NCBI RefSeq assembly: GCF_027580225.2
Contig: NC_073339.2
Location: 41,158,501-41,222,500, forward strand
Direction of reading: 5' to 3'
DNA length: 64,000 nt
DNA from: Misgurnus anguillicaudatus
Taxonomy: Eukaryota; Chordata; Actinopteri; Cypriniformes; Cobitidae
Shown here: piece by piece, positions 1 to 13,396 of the stretch
Numbering within the stretch: position 1 is the first letter of the stretch
Layout: each line of letters starts with the position of its first letter
The notes under the pieces: model-generated
The model's database searches: none
The model's input: the letters and a program-made list of their open reading frames with translations, nothing else
What the model was told of the DNA's origin: nothing
Position numbers and translations under genes: made by a program

Positions 1-590
1 CATGAAGTTAAATACATTTTCACTAAATTAGTTTAGCTCCTATAACGTCATTAGCCTTAATTTAATTTCCACCATGGATTATAGTAGATGCATTATAAGT
101 TATATTAAAGCTTAAATGTATTTAAAGCAAGTAACACAATATGTTGATAGCTCTCTAAACAAATTGATCATACTTCTGGTCTATATACACAGTTTATGTG
201 TATTCTGATTCACAAGTATTAGTCACTAACATAAAAGTAGCATGTAATGGGCTATTGTTATTTTCTGCTGAACTACTGCGGTTGAAAGGTGTTTATAAAA
301 GTCTGACGCCCCCTATAGGCCACTGAAAGTAATCACAACAGGCTGTAAAAAAAACAAATTCAGTACTCTTTGTTCAAGTGACGCCTACTTTAATGAATCT
401 AAGTAACCTGAAAACACTTTGTAAAAGCTTTCATCGCACGAACAGCGGTTTATTATGTGCTTGCGCAATCCAGCATTCCTACTAGTGTGCTTCACGGTCA
501 AGTATTTGGTGTGGCACTTCACATACATATAGGCGTGGTCTGCATTCATTGTCGCTCCATGACAGATGACATACAGTTGACACATCTAAT
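1..590. other. upstream flank of hapstr1, no gene seen
   Basis: AT-rich sequence with only short open frames and no protein family I recognise. Near 292-300 there is a TATAAAA-like string, but nothing ties it to a transcript start. I see no repeat with clear ends here. Confidence 0.4.
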
Positions 591-878
591 AAACGGTCGA
601 GCTTGTGTCGCCAAGCCACGCCCCGCGCTTCAACGGCCAACGAGAGTCGAGCGTAACTCAAGGAGGCGGGGCATGAGGGCAGTCAACGTTAAGTTGTTTT
701 CATCGACTGTGTGGCGTCGCAGGTCGCGGAGAAGTGCACGGTTCGCTATGCAGACGTAAACTAACAGCTGTCGATGAGGCCGCCGCCGACAAACGACCAC
801 GGTCGGGTTTAATCGTCACGGAGAACTTAAAGAAGCACTTTGCAACGTTATAGCAGCCGTTTTTGCATTTTTGCGGCC
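591..878 (+). promoter_or_regulatory. hapstr1: probable hapstr1 promoter and 5' UTR, GC boxes
   Basis: The composition changes to CpG-containing sequence just before the hapstr1 start codon. GC-box-like strings are visible at about 616-626 (CCACGCCCCGC) and 662-672 (GGAGGCGGGGC), in opposite orientations, as is common for CpG-type housekeeping promoters. The start ATG at 879 sits in GCGGCCATGG, a strong initiation context. The exact transcription start is not visible from sequence, so the split between promoter and UTR is inferred. Confidence 0.45.
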
Positions 879-1074
879 ATGGAGGAGAAGAAGGAGGAGG
901 GGGAAGCGGAGATCCAGGAACACGGACCCGAGCACTGGTTCTCCAAATGGGAGCGGCAGTGCCTAGCGGAGGCCGAGCAGGAGGAACCGAGCGAGGAGGA
1001 AACCGAGCAGAGCCAACAAAAACTCTGGCATCTCTTCCAAAATTCCGCCACAGCCGTCGCCCAATTGTATAAAG
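879..1074 (+). CDS. hapstr1: hapstr1 coding exon 1
   Basis: Encodes the acidic N-terminus and the first LWHLFQNSATAVAQLYK segment (65 codons plus one base). It ends at AAAG followed by GTGTGA. Reading on past the donor reaches a stop at about 1121, so the unspliced frame is not the product. Confidence 0.93.
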
Positions 1075-4000
1075 GTGTGAAATATATAATGGAGCGTCGC
1101 TATAGCGAGCTAACCAGCTAATTGTGACATACTGGCAAACAAAGGACACTAACTCGTATGCTAAACGGTTAATCAGCGCAATTTAGTTAAACATAACTTA
1201 GTTAAGACGACAAGGAGTTGCTTTGTAACAAAACACGTTTAGGGTTCATTTTGTGAGAGTTTTTTTTTCTATTTTTGTTGTTTTGAAGGTCGGTGGCGTT
1301 TAACGTTACGAGATTAGCATCGATGCTAGATGTCTGTGAAGTGACAATACTGGCAGATCAGTCCGCTTTATGTGGCGATAAAGTACAAAAATATCACATT
1401 TACGTGTTCACTGTCATTAACAATACGTTTTGTGGCGTATCTAAAGAGTTTTGTTGATATTTGGTTGTTTGGTTAAGCTTTTCCCGGTAGGTTGTCTATC
1501 GGCAAAACAAAATGGCGAAGCGCAGGGAGGAGTTCGTCTCATGAAAATAACTCTCTTTATTCCCTAAAGCCTCTTTGTTTTAAAGTCTCGTGCCATGCGT
1601 GATTATAAACAACAGTTTAGATATAGTAGATTTAATAGACGTTAAAAACATGACGTTTTTAAAAAACAATAATGGGATGCGAAACAAAATGGCGAGCGAG
1701 GCAGGATTAGCAAGGCTAAGTTTAAAGACTCAAGTTAATGTGTCAGCGCTATACACTTAACGCTGCTTTTGTATTGTGTGTTTGTCATAAACTACACATA
1801 AATTGTAATAAAGTTGGTGTAGATTATGAGTATCACAATGATTTATAGAAGAAGCTAAATGGTGCAATCAGATAAACGAAAGGTAGTCAACAAAATGGCG
1901 TAGCAACATATCAAATATAGACGTCGTGTCTAATTTATGACTGTGACTCAAAACTTGTGTGCTGTCTATATAAGCAGCATTTCTGGGCATCATAGACTTC
2001 TTATCATCTTATAAGCAAGCTTGTGATGTCTACAAGTGCTTTATGGGATGGCAGCTCACTGGGTTTTGATACAAACTGTGTAGGGTTGTAAAGATACCTA
2101 AAACGTGAAGCTGAGAGTTCAGATCTTGTTATGAACGTGTTATTTGGACGGGATGTGACGTGTGTCTAAATGCAATGTAAACATTTCCTTTGCTTTCCGT
2201 TCACAGATAGAGTATGTCAACAACAGGGGCTTTCCTTGTGGGTTCCCTTTCAAAATGCTGCAACTGCCGTTACTAACCTATACAAAGGTAAGTTAAAGTA
2301 TTGTTGTATGTTAGGAAAGCCTTTGTGTTTAATCTGAGTTTCTCCCTTTGTCTTGACTCACTGCGTGACCGTGCAAGGGTGATGGTAAACATTTGGATGT
2401 CAAGGTTTTGTGGTATTAATCCTTGCGATACGTCATTATCGTACAACAAGATTTTTATAGGAAAGTTGAGCGCCATTAGCCTGCAGATTTACGCAAAACC
2501 TTTGCAATGTTTATAAATGTCAATTAAAAAGCTAGTCCGAAATGATGGCGTTTCCATTTACCAGAAAGTATTTTTTCCTCTCACAATAAAGTGGCAGTCA
2601 CACTACACTTAATTTTTCCTATTTACTTCCATTCATTCGCACGCGAATGCGTCAGGCCGAAAACGCAAGCTCATGAGAAGATATTTTACATTTCGCTGAG
2701 TACTAAAGTTCAAGTGTGGTGAACTCTGCAAATTCGTATTACGTGGAGATATGTGACCAGTTTCATCACAGCATGCCTTTCTACTAAAATGCAAAGATGG
2801 ACGAAGCCAAATAACTTATATTGGCTAGCTTATGAAAGCTTAGGCAGCTGACTTGTTGTCTCGCTGCCTCATGAGGCGATGACTTCGGAGGCATGAAGGC
2901 AGCTCTGGGAAATGCGTTTGAGCAGCCTTCATAGGCAGCAAAATGGAGCACTTTGGAGCGCCTTTGTGATAACTTAGCCCATATTTTAAAACTATAATAC
3001 TAATTTCTCGCTCAAAATACAATTAAAAGAATGAAAATAAAACTATTTACACTAAATTTTTGCTTCAGCTTCTTCATTAGCTGCCATTTTATTTTTTTCA
3101 AACTCGACCAGTCACATTCTCCATGCACGTACATGCAAAGAATTATGGGACAAAGGCAGTGAAGTTATCTCAGGATACAGGAAGTAAACAAACATTGGAT
3201 TCGGACGTGCCTTCATGCCTTGAAATGCTACCTTCGGAGGCGGCATTTAAGAGCTTTCAGACGCAGCCATTGACAAAGCGCTTCCCGCCCATATTCGCAT
3301 GCTGAAAAAATCATGATGATGGATGTTGGTAGGTTTACTTGTATCGCAGCCACTGCAAAAGCCGTTATTTTAATCGAAGTAGACGCAGGTGTATTTTCCA
3401 AGCGTTATTGGGAAGGAAAGCCCCTTAAACTTGGGAGCGGCCATGGATGAGGTGTTTAAGTATGTGACTTCTCATCTTTAGAGATTAATCATGTTCCCGT
3501 CAGGTGACCTGTTAATGTTAAAAAAATACTTTTCAGTTACCATTGCCGTGTTGTGATATTCCTTTATTTTAATGTGATAAAGCACCTCAAGAACAATTTT
3601 GTTGAGATATATGGGAGCTTTTGAAAAGTTGACGTGCTGCCATTGGGTGGATTTTCAAATCACAATTTTAGTTATGGTAATGGAAGAGCAACTATTGTGA
3701 TTTATACTTTTTTTCTACAGAATTCCAGCAACATACAGCAAAACGGTGTTCAGTAGCTTGTTCACAAGTTAAAAACATGTCGGACAATGGGACTTTTCAT
3801 ATTTCTATCGATTTCTTCCTTGCCCCACACAGTTTGCACTGCAGCTCAGTTTAAGTCCCAGGGAACATGCATACTGACAAAAAATGTATAGCTTGAATGC
3901 AATAGAAGTTGTTTTGGATAAAAGTGTCTGCTAGATGCATAAATGTGATGTAAATGATGGATATAGTTCTGATGTTAAACATATGTACTGCAGCAGTTGC

Positions 4001-5706
4001 TGGTGTTAATGGCAAGACTTAAGTCATGATTCAGGATTGATCTGGTTGGTTGGGAAAACGAATAGAGAAATGTATGGTGTGTCATGGGTGATTTGTCTTT
4101 TTATTAGAAGCTGTCAGACGTTACTGGACGTGACTGCTTGTGAATTGACTGTTTTGGTATTTTTCGTCTTCAGCTTATATAAGCAAGTTTGACAGGATGT
4201 GGTGAGTGGTGTTTGATATCCCCCGATAGCGTCCTGCGTGTTGGATACATGCAGCTCGAGTATGTTTCATTCTGTCCTCAGATGATGAACAACTTTCTAG
4301 TTGATTCATCTCATCCTCACAGATAACAGCACCACCGACATGCCCTTGAGGACTCAAGTACGTTATTTATATTATGTTCTCAGCGAGATGTTTTAGTACC
4401 AGACTGTTTAGTACCTGCCTGTTAGTAATTGGGTTGTGAATTTCCCCGGTAAAGTACAGATCCTTATATTCAAACAGAGTGGGGACACAAGCTTTTTTTT
4501 AAGAAATGTTAATGAAAGGTCAAGTTTGGTGACTTGCGAATTCAAATGCCAAGCTATTCGTTTATTGCTGTGTCTGGACAAAGTTAGCATTCTCGCAGTG
4601 TAGAGTGACTGTGGATTTATTTAAGTATCACTTAAGCTGTGTTGTGAAGTTTATTTATAGCCAGAAATATTTTGGACACGAGTTGATCAATGCAAATGTC
4701 TATTATAGCTTTTTTATGATTACCAACTTGAAGAATTTCTCTTGAGTAATTCCCATTACCCTTCATAGCTTTTGAGCTTCTTGATGTGTCATTTGCATAT
4801 TCTCATTATTAAAACAAAGCTTGATGGCGTGTAAATAATAAATGGGAGCTTTTGAGTTTAAGAATTGTCACGCAAGACCTTCGGCACAAAACGCAGAGGC
4901 ATTAATAAACATCTGTGGTGTATAGGCACAAATTATTAATTTGCATGCAAAGAAATGCTCACGCAGATTTTTTCTGTCTTTCAGAGAGCGTTGATGCCCA
5001 TCAGCGCAGTTACGAGCTGGGTATCCAGATCGGTCATCAGCGACGAAACAAAGACGTCCTGGCATGGGTGAAGAAGAGGAGGCGGACAATTCGACGCGAG
5101 GATCTCATCAGCTTCCTTTGTGGTAAAGCCCCACCACCACGTAGCTCCAGAGCTCCTCCAAGACTTACAGTGGTGTCGCCAAGCCGACCCGCATCCTCTG
5201 AGACAAGTTCATCTGTAGAAACGGATCTGCAGCCCTTCAGGGAGGCCATTGCTCTTCATGGTGAGTGTAGTCCCTTGCTGTCGTTTTGTAAGATACAATT
5301 TGTACTAGAAGTATATAATGAGGTGTTTAATATGAAGTGCTTACTTGCTTTGAGCTACTGGAACATCTAGTAGCACGCTGTCCTTTCTCTTCATGATGAA
5401 TTGTTAAAAGGTGTTAGCAATTAATAAGCGAGTCATTTATACAATGTTTCCTGTGCATTTAAAGGTCTAAGCGGTGCAATGGCGAGTATCAGTATGCGCT
5501 CCGGAGCCCCTGGTTCACCTACACACCTGAGCGCCGGCTCCGCTCCCGGCCGTCGCCGAAACGGCCTTCACGATGTGGACCTCAACACTTTCATTGCTGA
5601 GGAGATGGCGCTCCACCTCGACAACGGAACTCGGAAGCGAAGCTCCGCCCAGTGCAATGACGTCATAACAGACTCGCCCACTCACAAACGCAATAGGATG
5701 ATCTGA
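879..5706 (+). CDS. hapstr1: HAPSTR1 (C16orf72 / TAPR1), HUWE1-associated stress-response protein, complete
   Basis: Four coding exons (879-1074, 2207-2287, 4985-5260, 5465-5706) join in phase, with GT/AG at every boundary, to give 264 residues; the human protein is about 275. The protein opens with an acidic MEEKKEEGEAEIQEHGPEHW segment and carries the paired helical strings LWHLFQNSATAVAQLY and LWVPFQNAATAVTNLY. It then has a basic run KKRRR at about residues 122-126 that could serve nuclear import, a Ser/Pro-rich stretch, and the conserved end HKRNRMI. From the literature on the family, HAPSTR1 is a mainly nuclear partner of the HUWE1 ubiquitin ligase that tunes p53 and other stress responses; it has no known catalytic motif and none is visible. 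The start at 879 is chosen over an in-frame TTG at 840 because homology begins there. The gene is convergent with grin2a, as in human. The conserved sequence runs through all four exons without a stop, so I regard it as intact. Confidence 0.95.
1075..2206 (+). other. hapstr1 intron 1 with three YY1-like motifs
   Basis: Intron of 1132 bases with a GTGTGA donor and a TCACAG acceptor. The 12-mer AACAAAATGGCG occurs three times on the plus strand, with its CAAAATGGCG part at 1508-1517, 1685-1694 and 1891-1900. That string matches the core of the YY1 consensus. No repeat element with ends is evident in the intron. Confidence 0.6.
2207..2287 (+). CDS. hapstr1: hapstr1 coding exon 2
   Basis: An 81-base exon between TTCACAG and GTAAGT. 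With the base carried over from exon 1 it encodes DRVCQQQGLSLWVPFQNAA and then the TAVTNLYK segment, which resembles the exon 1 LWHLFQNSATAVAQLYK string. The exon length is divisible by three, so skipping it would keep the frame. Confidence 0.92.
2288..4984 (+). other. hapstr1 intron 2
   Basis: Intron of 2.7 kb. It contains a degraded SINE tail (about 3841-3957) and, at about 2835-3290, strings such as CTTCGGAGGC in partly inverted arrangement that suggest an old, decayed foldback element. I see no coding exon inside it. Confidence 0.5.
3841..3957 (+). repeat. degraded tRNA-derived SINE, 3' part
   Basis: The string TTTGGATAAAAGTGTCTGC, followed by TAGATGCATAAATG, is the characteristic tail of a widespread fish SINE family. 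The preceding CCCAGGGAACATGCATACTG corresponds to the region just after the tRNA-like head; the same layout is seen at 57465-57604. The A and B promoter boxes are not recognisable here, so this is a truncated or decayed copy. Confidence 0.65.
4985..5260 (+). CDS. hapstr1: hapstr1 coding exon 3
   Basis: A 276-base exon starting after TTTCAG and ending GCTCTTCATG before GTGAGT. It encodes the most conserved part: ESVDAHQRSYELGIQIGHQR, the basic AWVKKRRRTIRRED segment with DLISFLCGK, and the Pro/Ser-rich RAPPRLTVVSPSR stretch through SSSVETDLQPFREAIALH. This exon gives the clearest identification of the gene. Confidence 0.95.
5465..5706 (+). CDS. hapstr1: hapstr1 coding exon 4 and stop
   Basis: Begins after TTAAAG and finishes with TGA at 5704-5706. 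It encodes GLSGAMASIS, a Ser/Gly/Pro-rich linker, RRRNGLHDVDLNTFIAEEMA and the conserved tail ITDSPTHKRNRMI. The short intron before it (5261-5464) has a GTGAGT donor. Confidence 0.94.
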
Positions 5707-6640
5707 GCTCTTAAAAAAAGTGAAATGCAACTGCGAAATGAGAAAACGCCACTCCTCACTCATCCTCGCATCTTTATTCAGACCAGGAAATGAAAGCAAC
5801 CAATAACAGTGCTCACCACAGCCCAGCACATTCTCCGATTTCGTCACAAGAGCCCAGTGAGGTCGTCAGTGGGAGGCGGTGCTCAGTGCAGAGGCCTAAG
5901 TGCCCTTCCATAGGATTCTGTCAACAAACACACGACACCGTTCACTATATTGTTGTGTGAGTTGACTGTTTGTGTGCGTGTGCGTGTAAGGTTTGTGTTA
6001 AAGGCCGAACTGACACAATTGAACGCAGGAACAAGAAAAGAAACATCTTTGTGTGCATGTTCGCAATATAATGAGCTACATTTGTGCGTATGTATGTAGG
6101 AGACTGACATGTGTGTGTATGTGACTGATGCGTGCGAGGGTGCAAATGGTCAGTTTTGTGTTGGTGTGGCTGCGTGTGGTACCTGCCTCTTCCTCCAGCA
6201 TCTGTCACTGCCCGAGCTCTCCGTTACCACACACAGCGGCTTCAAAGCAACAAGTTTTATTTTTAAATATTATTGACAATGTTATTCATGATTTTCTTTT
6301 GCCTTCTCTTAATTCTGCTCAAGTAGCAGGCACAAGTGCTGCAATAGCCGTACGTCTGCTGTCATGCACATCTTATTTTTCTTCAGTACTTGCTTCAATT
6401 TCCCAGCATTCTTCCCGAGCATCTCTCTCTCTGTCTTGTTCATTTTTCCTGTTTCTACACACTTTCCCCGGCACCTTTGTCTCCAGTGTAACATTATGTA
6501 ATGTAAATACCTGTAGGTGCTGACATAGACTTGTGGTACATATTGTAAAAAAAGCTGTGCAGAGACCATTGAATTGTTAATGTACAATAATGATTCTTGC
6601 ATTAAAGAAATCAAGCTTTTAACTACATCTTTTTCTGCCA
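5707..6640 (+). other. hapstr1: hapstr1 3' UTR (probable extent)
   Basis: About 0.9 kb after the stop without recognisable transposon sequence, with TG-rich runs at about 5960-6130. It ends near a poly(A) signal candidate. The extent is inferred. Confidence 0.45.
6601..6606 (+). terminator. hapstr1: candidate poly(A) signal ATTAAA for hapstr1
   Basis: ATTAAA (the common variant signal) lies about 0.9 kb after the stop codon, with T/GT-rich sequence 25-60 bases downstream. This is the first good signal after the stop that I noticed. Transcript ends would be needed to confirm it. Confidence 0.4.
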
Positions 6641-6954
6641 TCTTATGTCATTGCACATTGTTCACTTTTATGGCCAATTATCTATTTTTTTTCCCCCTGT
6701 AAAATGGGATTAAGATGGCAGTATGCTGAACACACACAATGTTGTGTTGAATGTACAATCTGTTACTGTTTAATGGACAGCCTGTCAACAACAGCTGTTA
6801 ATAACAATGATTTTAAAATGGCTGCCATCACTTTTGTTCAGCTTTTATTTGGCATTTAATGAGAATATCTGCAGAAGTAAAAAAAAAAAATTCACTAGAA
6901 AGCTATGCTTTATAATAATAAACGAGTTAAGCTACAGAGAGATGAATAATATGG

Positions 6955-7135
6955 GGTGGTTTCCTGGATGGGGTTTATCCTAGTCCTAGACTAAAATGCA
7001 TGTTTGAGATGCTTTAATTTAAAAACACCTTTTACGAACATATCTTAACATATATCTACTATTGTTTTGTCTCAAGATGCACACCAGTAATGTTTTTTTA
7101 AGGTATGTTTGTAAAGGTGCATCATGTAAAACTTG
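6955..7135. repeat. partial copy of a GGTTTCC-ended short element
   Basis: The strings GGTTTCC, CCTAGTCCTAGACTAAAATG, ACATATCTTAA and ATGCACACCAGTAATGTTTT match, in the same order, those of the complete element at 27466-27701. The right end is missing or degraded; similar right-end strings reappear at about 8733-8885. This looks like an old copy of the same short transposon family. Confidence 0.5.
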
Positions 7136-7423
7136 TAACACTTTGTTTCTAGTTCTTGTTTAAATATGCATGCAAGTTTAAGCTTAGTCTAATTCCTTTA
7201 ATATATCTAAAAATCACATCACATGACCTTTAAAGAAAACTGCAAAGAGTGGCCTGCACACACTTTCCTGATAAGAAAGAAGCCAGTGTTCATCAGTAAA
7301 CAAATTAAATTTGCTTGATAATAAAGAATAAACAAAAAAGAAAAAAACTTTAAAATTAAAATAATTTTTTGAAAGAGCATACACATTTTATACTAACCTC
7401 TGGTTTCACAGATCAGATGAGGC

Positions 7424-7685
7424 TTAAAGGAAAACACCACTTTTTTTCAATATTTTTACTATGTTCTTACCTTAACTTAGAAGAATGAATACATAACTTA
7501 TTTTTTCAATGTGTGCACTTAATCTTTGTACAGCTTGTCGTAAATGTGTTAGCATTTAGCCTAGCCCCATTCATTCCTTAGGATCCAAACAGGGATGAAT
7601 TTAGAAGCCACCAAACACTTCCATGTTTTCCCTGTTTAAAGACTGTTATAAGAGTAGTTACACGAGTAAGTATGGTGGCACAAAA
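7424..7685. repeat. partial TTAA foldback element (AAAGGAAAAC family)
   Basis: Starts at TTAAAGGAAAACACCAC and shares a long run of words with the complete element at 62259-62701: CTATGTTCTTACC, TTAGCATTTAGCCTAGCCCC, ATTCATTCC and TTCCATGTTTTCCCT. The right terminal inverted repeat is absent, so the copy is truncated. Confidence 0.6.
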
Positions 7686-8735
7686 TAAAACGTGGCGGAT
7701 AAAAAATTTGAACTACAGAAAATTCAAAATGGCTGACTTCCTGTGGGGTTTAGAGATTGGCACCAAGAGACTTTTTTTGTAGGTCTTGGGGTGTTTTATG
7801 ATTGTACTGCATTTCGCACCATATGTTTAAAATAGTGGGGGGCATGCTCTCTTTAATTTTTAAAGAGACATTTTTACACCCGAATTTCTGAAGCCTATAC
7901 GTGCAATGTTTCATGACTTTTTGAGCTTGTTTAGGCCCTCAAAATGTGATTCATTTAGCCAACACACACGCCCTTTAACAAAAAGTCAAGCTCGCTATTT
8001 ATCATAACTAAAGGCCTCAAGATTAGTCTGAACAAATATGTTGATATGGTTAAATCTCTAAGAGCAGTAAATCACAGCGTAAAACATGGTATTTCCTGCT
8101 GCCTCTAGGTGGCGCTATCACGTTAACCGAATATTGCCATGTTGATGTGTTCAGGCCAGGACCTTTATCAAACGTGTGAAGAATGGGGCAGATCGGACAA
8201 TGTGTGCCTGAATTACAACAGCTTCCATTTTCATGGCGAAACGCCACATTTTGCCAGGCCGCCATGGACACGCCCTTCAACGAAAACTCAAGATCTCTGC
8301 TATTTAACATCGCAAAGGGCTTTACATGACACAGACCAAATATGATAATGATCTAATTAAATCTCTAGGAGGAGTTTGTTAAAGTACGAAGCCTGGAAAT
8401 GACAAAATTTGCACAGAAATCACTGTGAAAATTTAAAATGTCTGACTTCCTGCGGGGTTTAGAGCTTGGTTCCAAGGAACTTATTTGTAGTTCTTGGGGT
8501 AATAGATGACACTACCAAATTTGTATCTGTACGTTTTTTTTTTAGCGGGAGAGCCGTCCTCTTGAAATTTTGCAGGTGGCGCTATCGAGCCATTTCTACA
8601 CGCTCACTTCTGACGCCTAGACCACATGTAAATTTTCGTCACTTCTGACGTGTGTGCAAAGTTTCATGAGTTTTCGAGTATGTTTAGGCCCTCAAAAATG
8701 CGATTCATTTCGGAGAAGAAGAAGAAGAATTCTGG
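7686..8735. repeat. dispersed fish repeat, partly duplicated, with GAA tail
   Basis: Two stretches repeat each other in order. AAAATGGCTGACTTCCTG-like text occurs at about 7725 and 8435, AGGCCCTCAAAATG-like text at about 7930 and 8685, and ACACGCCCTT-like text at 7966 and 8268. GGTGGCGCTATC occurs at about 8109 and 8577. The block ends in a short (GAA)n tract (about 8715-8728). I know this text as a common dispersed fish repeat but cannot name the family. Confidence 0.5.
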
Positions 8736-9377
8736 CCTGCTCCTGACAGATCTTAAAATAAGCCAGTTGATTTGTATCAAGATCAACACTAGCAATGTAT
8801 TTTTCTAAGGCATGTTTATTAAAGATGCTTAAATATCTTAATTTAATTGAGGCCTAGACCTAGCCTTTCTGTGAAACAGGCCTAAATCTTTTGTTAAAGC
8901 AAAACATTCTGCCATTTAATCACGTCATCTATCTGGAGGCTGCAGCCTTCGGAGGTTACATATGTAGGCTGCATACGTCATCAAGTCTTTTTCAGAATAT
9001 TAACAATTATAAAGTTGACTATTATTCTTAGTAAATCGTAAATTGTTGTAATATGCTTATGACTTGCGAATGTAATGCTCAGTTAACTTAAAAAATAAAC
9101 CAGGCTTGATGCCGTATGCAGCCTGCATCCACCGCAAGCCTTAATTCGGTTGAGAAATGGCCTCTTTCTCTCTGCACTAAATGGCAGTGCCGTGGAAATG
9201 ATTATTGTAATAAGACCCGTTTTCTTATGTCACAACAGGTGCGAAATCTGAATGACCTAATTTTTCACATGTTTGCAGGGAATGGTTTACTAAAACAAAG
9301 TTAACTTACTGGATTTTTCTTTTTCGCGTTAGGTTTAAAAAGTCTGTAGTCCGTTTTACCCTGTGAATTGTAGGAAA

Positions 9378-9402
9378 TCTTCAATCTTATTTATTTATTT
9401 AT
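9378..9402. repeat. (TTTA)n microsatellite
   Basis: About five TTTA units in a row. A simple repeat with no further meaning visible. Confidence 0.75.
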
Positions 9403-9779
9403 TTATTTACACATATATCTCTCAAATGCAAATTGCAGATTGTTTTGTCTTGTTTATCTATATAAATAAATTACAAACATTAATTTTGCCTAGATGCAAA
9501 GTTGCACAATCCAAAATACAACAAAAGCAGCTTGTTCATTTATCACTCTTTAAATAGTTTCATATAGTTTCAATGTATTATTGTTAAATAGTTTCTTTAA
9601 CTTACTAAGTGTCCCCCATTTTTTATATTCCTCATGACAGCTGCCATAGGTTTACACATTTAACTAAAAGACAATGGTATTTTGCATTAGTCCTCACTTG
9701 GTTCTTTTTAAATACACAAGTTACAATTTTTTTCCTCCACATATTTACTTCCCACCGTGTCAACCTGTTGTTTCATTGA

Positions 9780-10160
9780 TAAAATAACCGTTCACGTTTG
9801 TCGTGGGCGCGCATCAGGGGCGTAACGATCCTCTATCACTATGGCAACAGTCCGCCGCTCCGTGCGATGTCATCAGCTCTGCATTCCTTTACACCGCCAT
9901 CCTCTGAATCATTTTTAGTTTCAGTCTCTGTAAAGAGGATCGCGAGCCCGTCGCCATAGCAACACGTTACATATCAAGCGGTAATATTTATCCTTACACA
10001 GCAAAGCGAATCTGGCGGTGTTTTGTCTGTAATGTTTACGGATCACCGCTAGGGGGCAGCAGTTAACAACACAAAGACGCGTGACGAAGACGGCGTGAAA
10101 AATCACACACGTAAAGGAATAAAATTGCCAGGGCTGATCGAGTCTCGACGACATAGGTAG
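9780..10160. promoter_or_regulatory. CpG-containing island with RFX X-box and CTCF-like site
   Basis: A stretch with more CpG than its surroundings and no repeat ends that I recognise. It contains GTCGCCATAGCAAC at 9950-9963, which fits the RFX X-box pattern (GTNRCC, short spacer, RGYAAC), and a half-site GGCAAC at 9843-9848. It also has CCGCTAGGGGGCAG within 10045-10063, which fits the CTCF core. A regulatory role is inferred from motifs only. The open frame on the minus strand here resembles no family I know. Confidence 0.4.
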
Positions 10161-10239
10161 GGTGTAAATGAGCTAACAGAGTCTTTTGTGTGTAGTTTGT
10201 GTAAAAAGGTGATTTAGAGGTGAGGTTTAACCTCTTTGA

Positions 10240-12330
<2,091 letters not shown>

Positions 12331-13388
12331 ACAATCTTTTCTTTTGGCAATCTTTCCACCCACAAGCATCCTTCTTTACCTCTGTCTGCAAACTTATTTT
12401 ACTATAGGTAGTAAAAGGACATGGGAATATAGTGCACAAAAAAAGAATGAAACTTCTGCCATCATTTACTCACCTTGACTTGGAATAAAGAATGAGATTT
12501 TAGGCTGCATGTCCTGCATGATATTTTTCTTGCAATGAAATCTGTGGAGACTGAGGATGTCTAACTCAACAAATGAGATAAAAGGACATCAAAATGTGTC
12601 ATGACAAGATTGACACGCCACTACGGGTGCAATGTGTCTAGAGGTGCCATATCTAAATATATTTGAATATAACTGGGATTTGAAAGATGCATTGAAAAGA
12701 AATATGACTCAAATTCAGATGGAAGCTGTCGCATGACTTCTGAAGACATGGAATGTAGGACATGGACTATTGTGTGGACTATCTTTAAGCTCAGCAGGCT
12801 CAGTCCCTATTCACTTCCATTGAATGATTCATGACTGTTTTTTTGTTTTTTTTACTTTTGAAAAAAAAAGAAAAGAAAAAGGTTTGCAACAAAATAAGGA
12901 TGATTGAATGATGACAGAACTTTCATGTTTCTTAAACCTCAAGATGGCCTCATCTTATGTTTCTTCCTCCATTTTTCATTCATACCCGGGGTCCTTTCAT
13001 CCATCTTGGCTGTGGTCCAGCTGCAAACACACATACAAACACTTTCGCTCCTCTGGTGTATTGAATGGTCTGCTAGACCAAGCCCTGGGGCGCATCCAAA
13101 ATATTATTATGTCTGTCTAAAGTCTGACTCTATCTCTGCCATACAGACAAGACAAGGACCTGAGGCTGGATCTGTGAAATTACTTGCATGTCAGAAAGAA
13201 AGAGTCAACATAAGACTATTTTATCAACAGGATCTTTCCAGGTCCATATCTACATGTAGGACACATCTGTTGTGTCTATTTACAAAAACAAGATGTTATA
13301 TATCTTGGTAAAGTCAAAATGTAATTTCTATTTCTATGTTCTTTATGATAGCTGTTATCCTTGGGTTCAAGTTCAAGTTTTGCCAATT
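12331..13388. other. no gene seen; decayed repeat fragments
   Basis: Contains the phrase CATCATTTACTCACC (about 12464), common at the ends of fish foldback elements, without a matching partner end. An open frame at 12904-13311 of 135 residues has no recognisable family and no coding-like character. Confidence 0.4.
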
Positions 13389-13396
13389 GTCAGCAC

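Noticed and set aside
840..878. An upstream TTG start for hapstr1 adding 13 residues
   Set aside because: The ATG at 879 has a strong context and is where similarity to C16orf72 begins.
12904..13311. A 135-codon plus-strand frame as a gene
   Set aside because: No recognisable domain or codon pattern; an overlapping frame in another phase is equally open.
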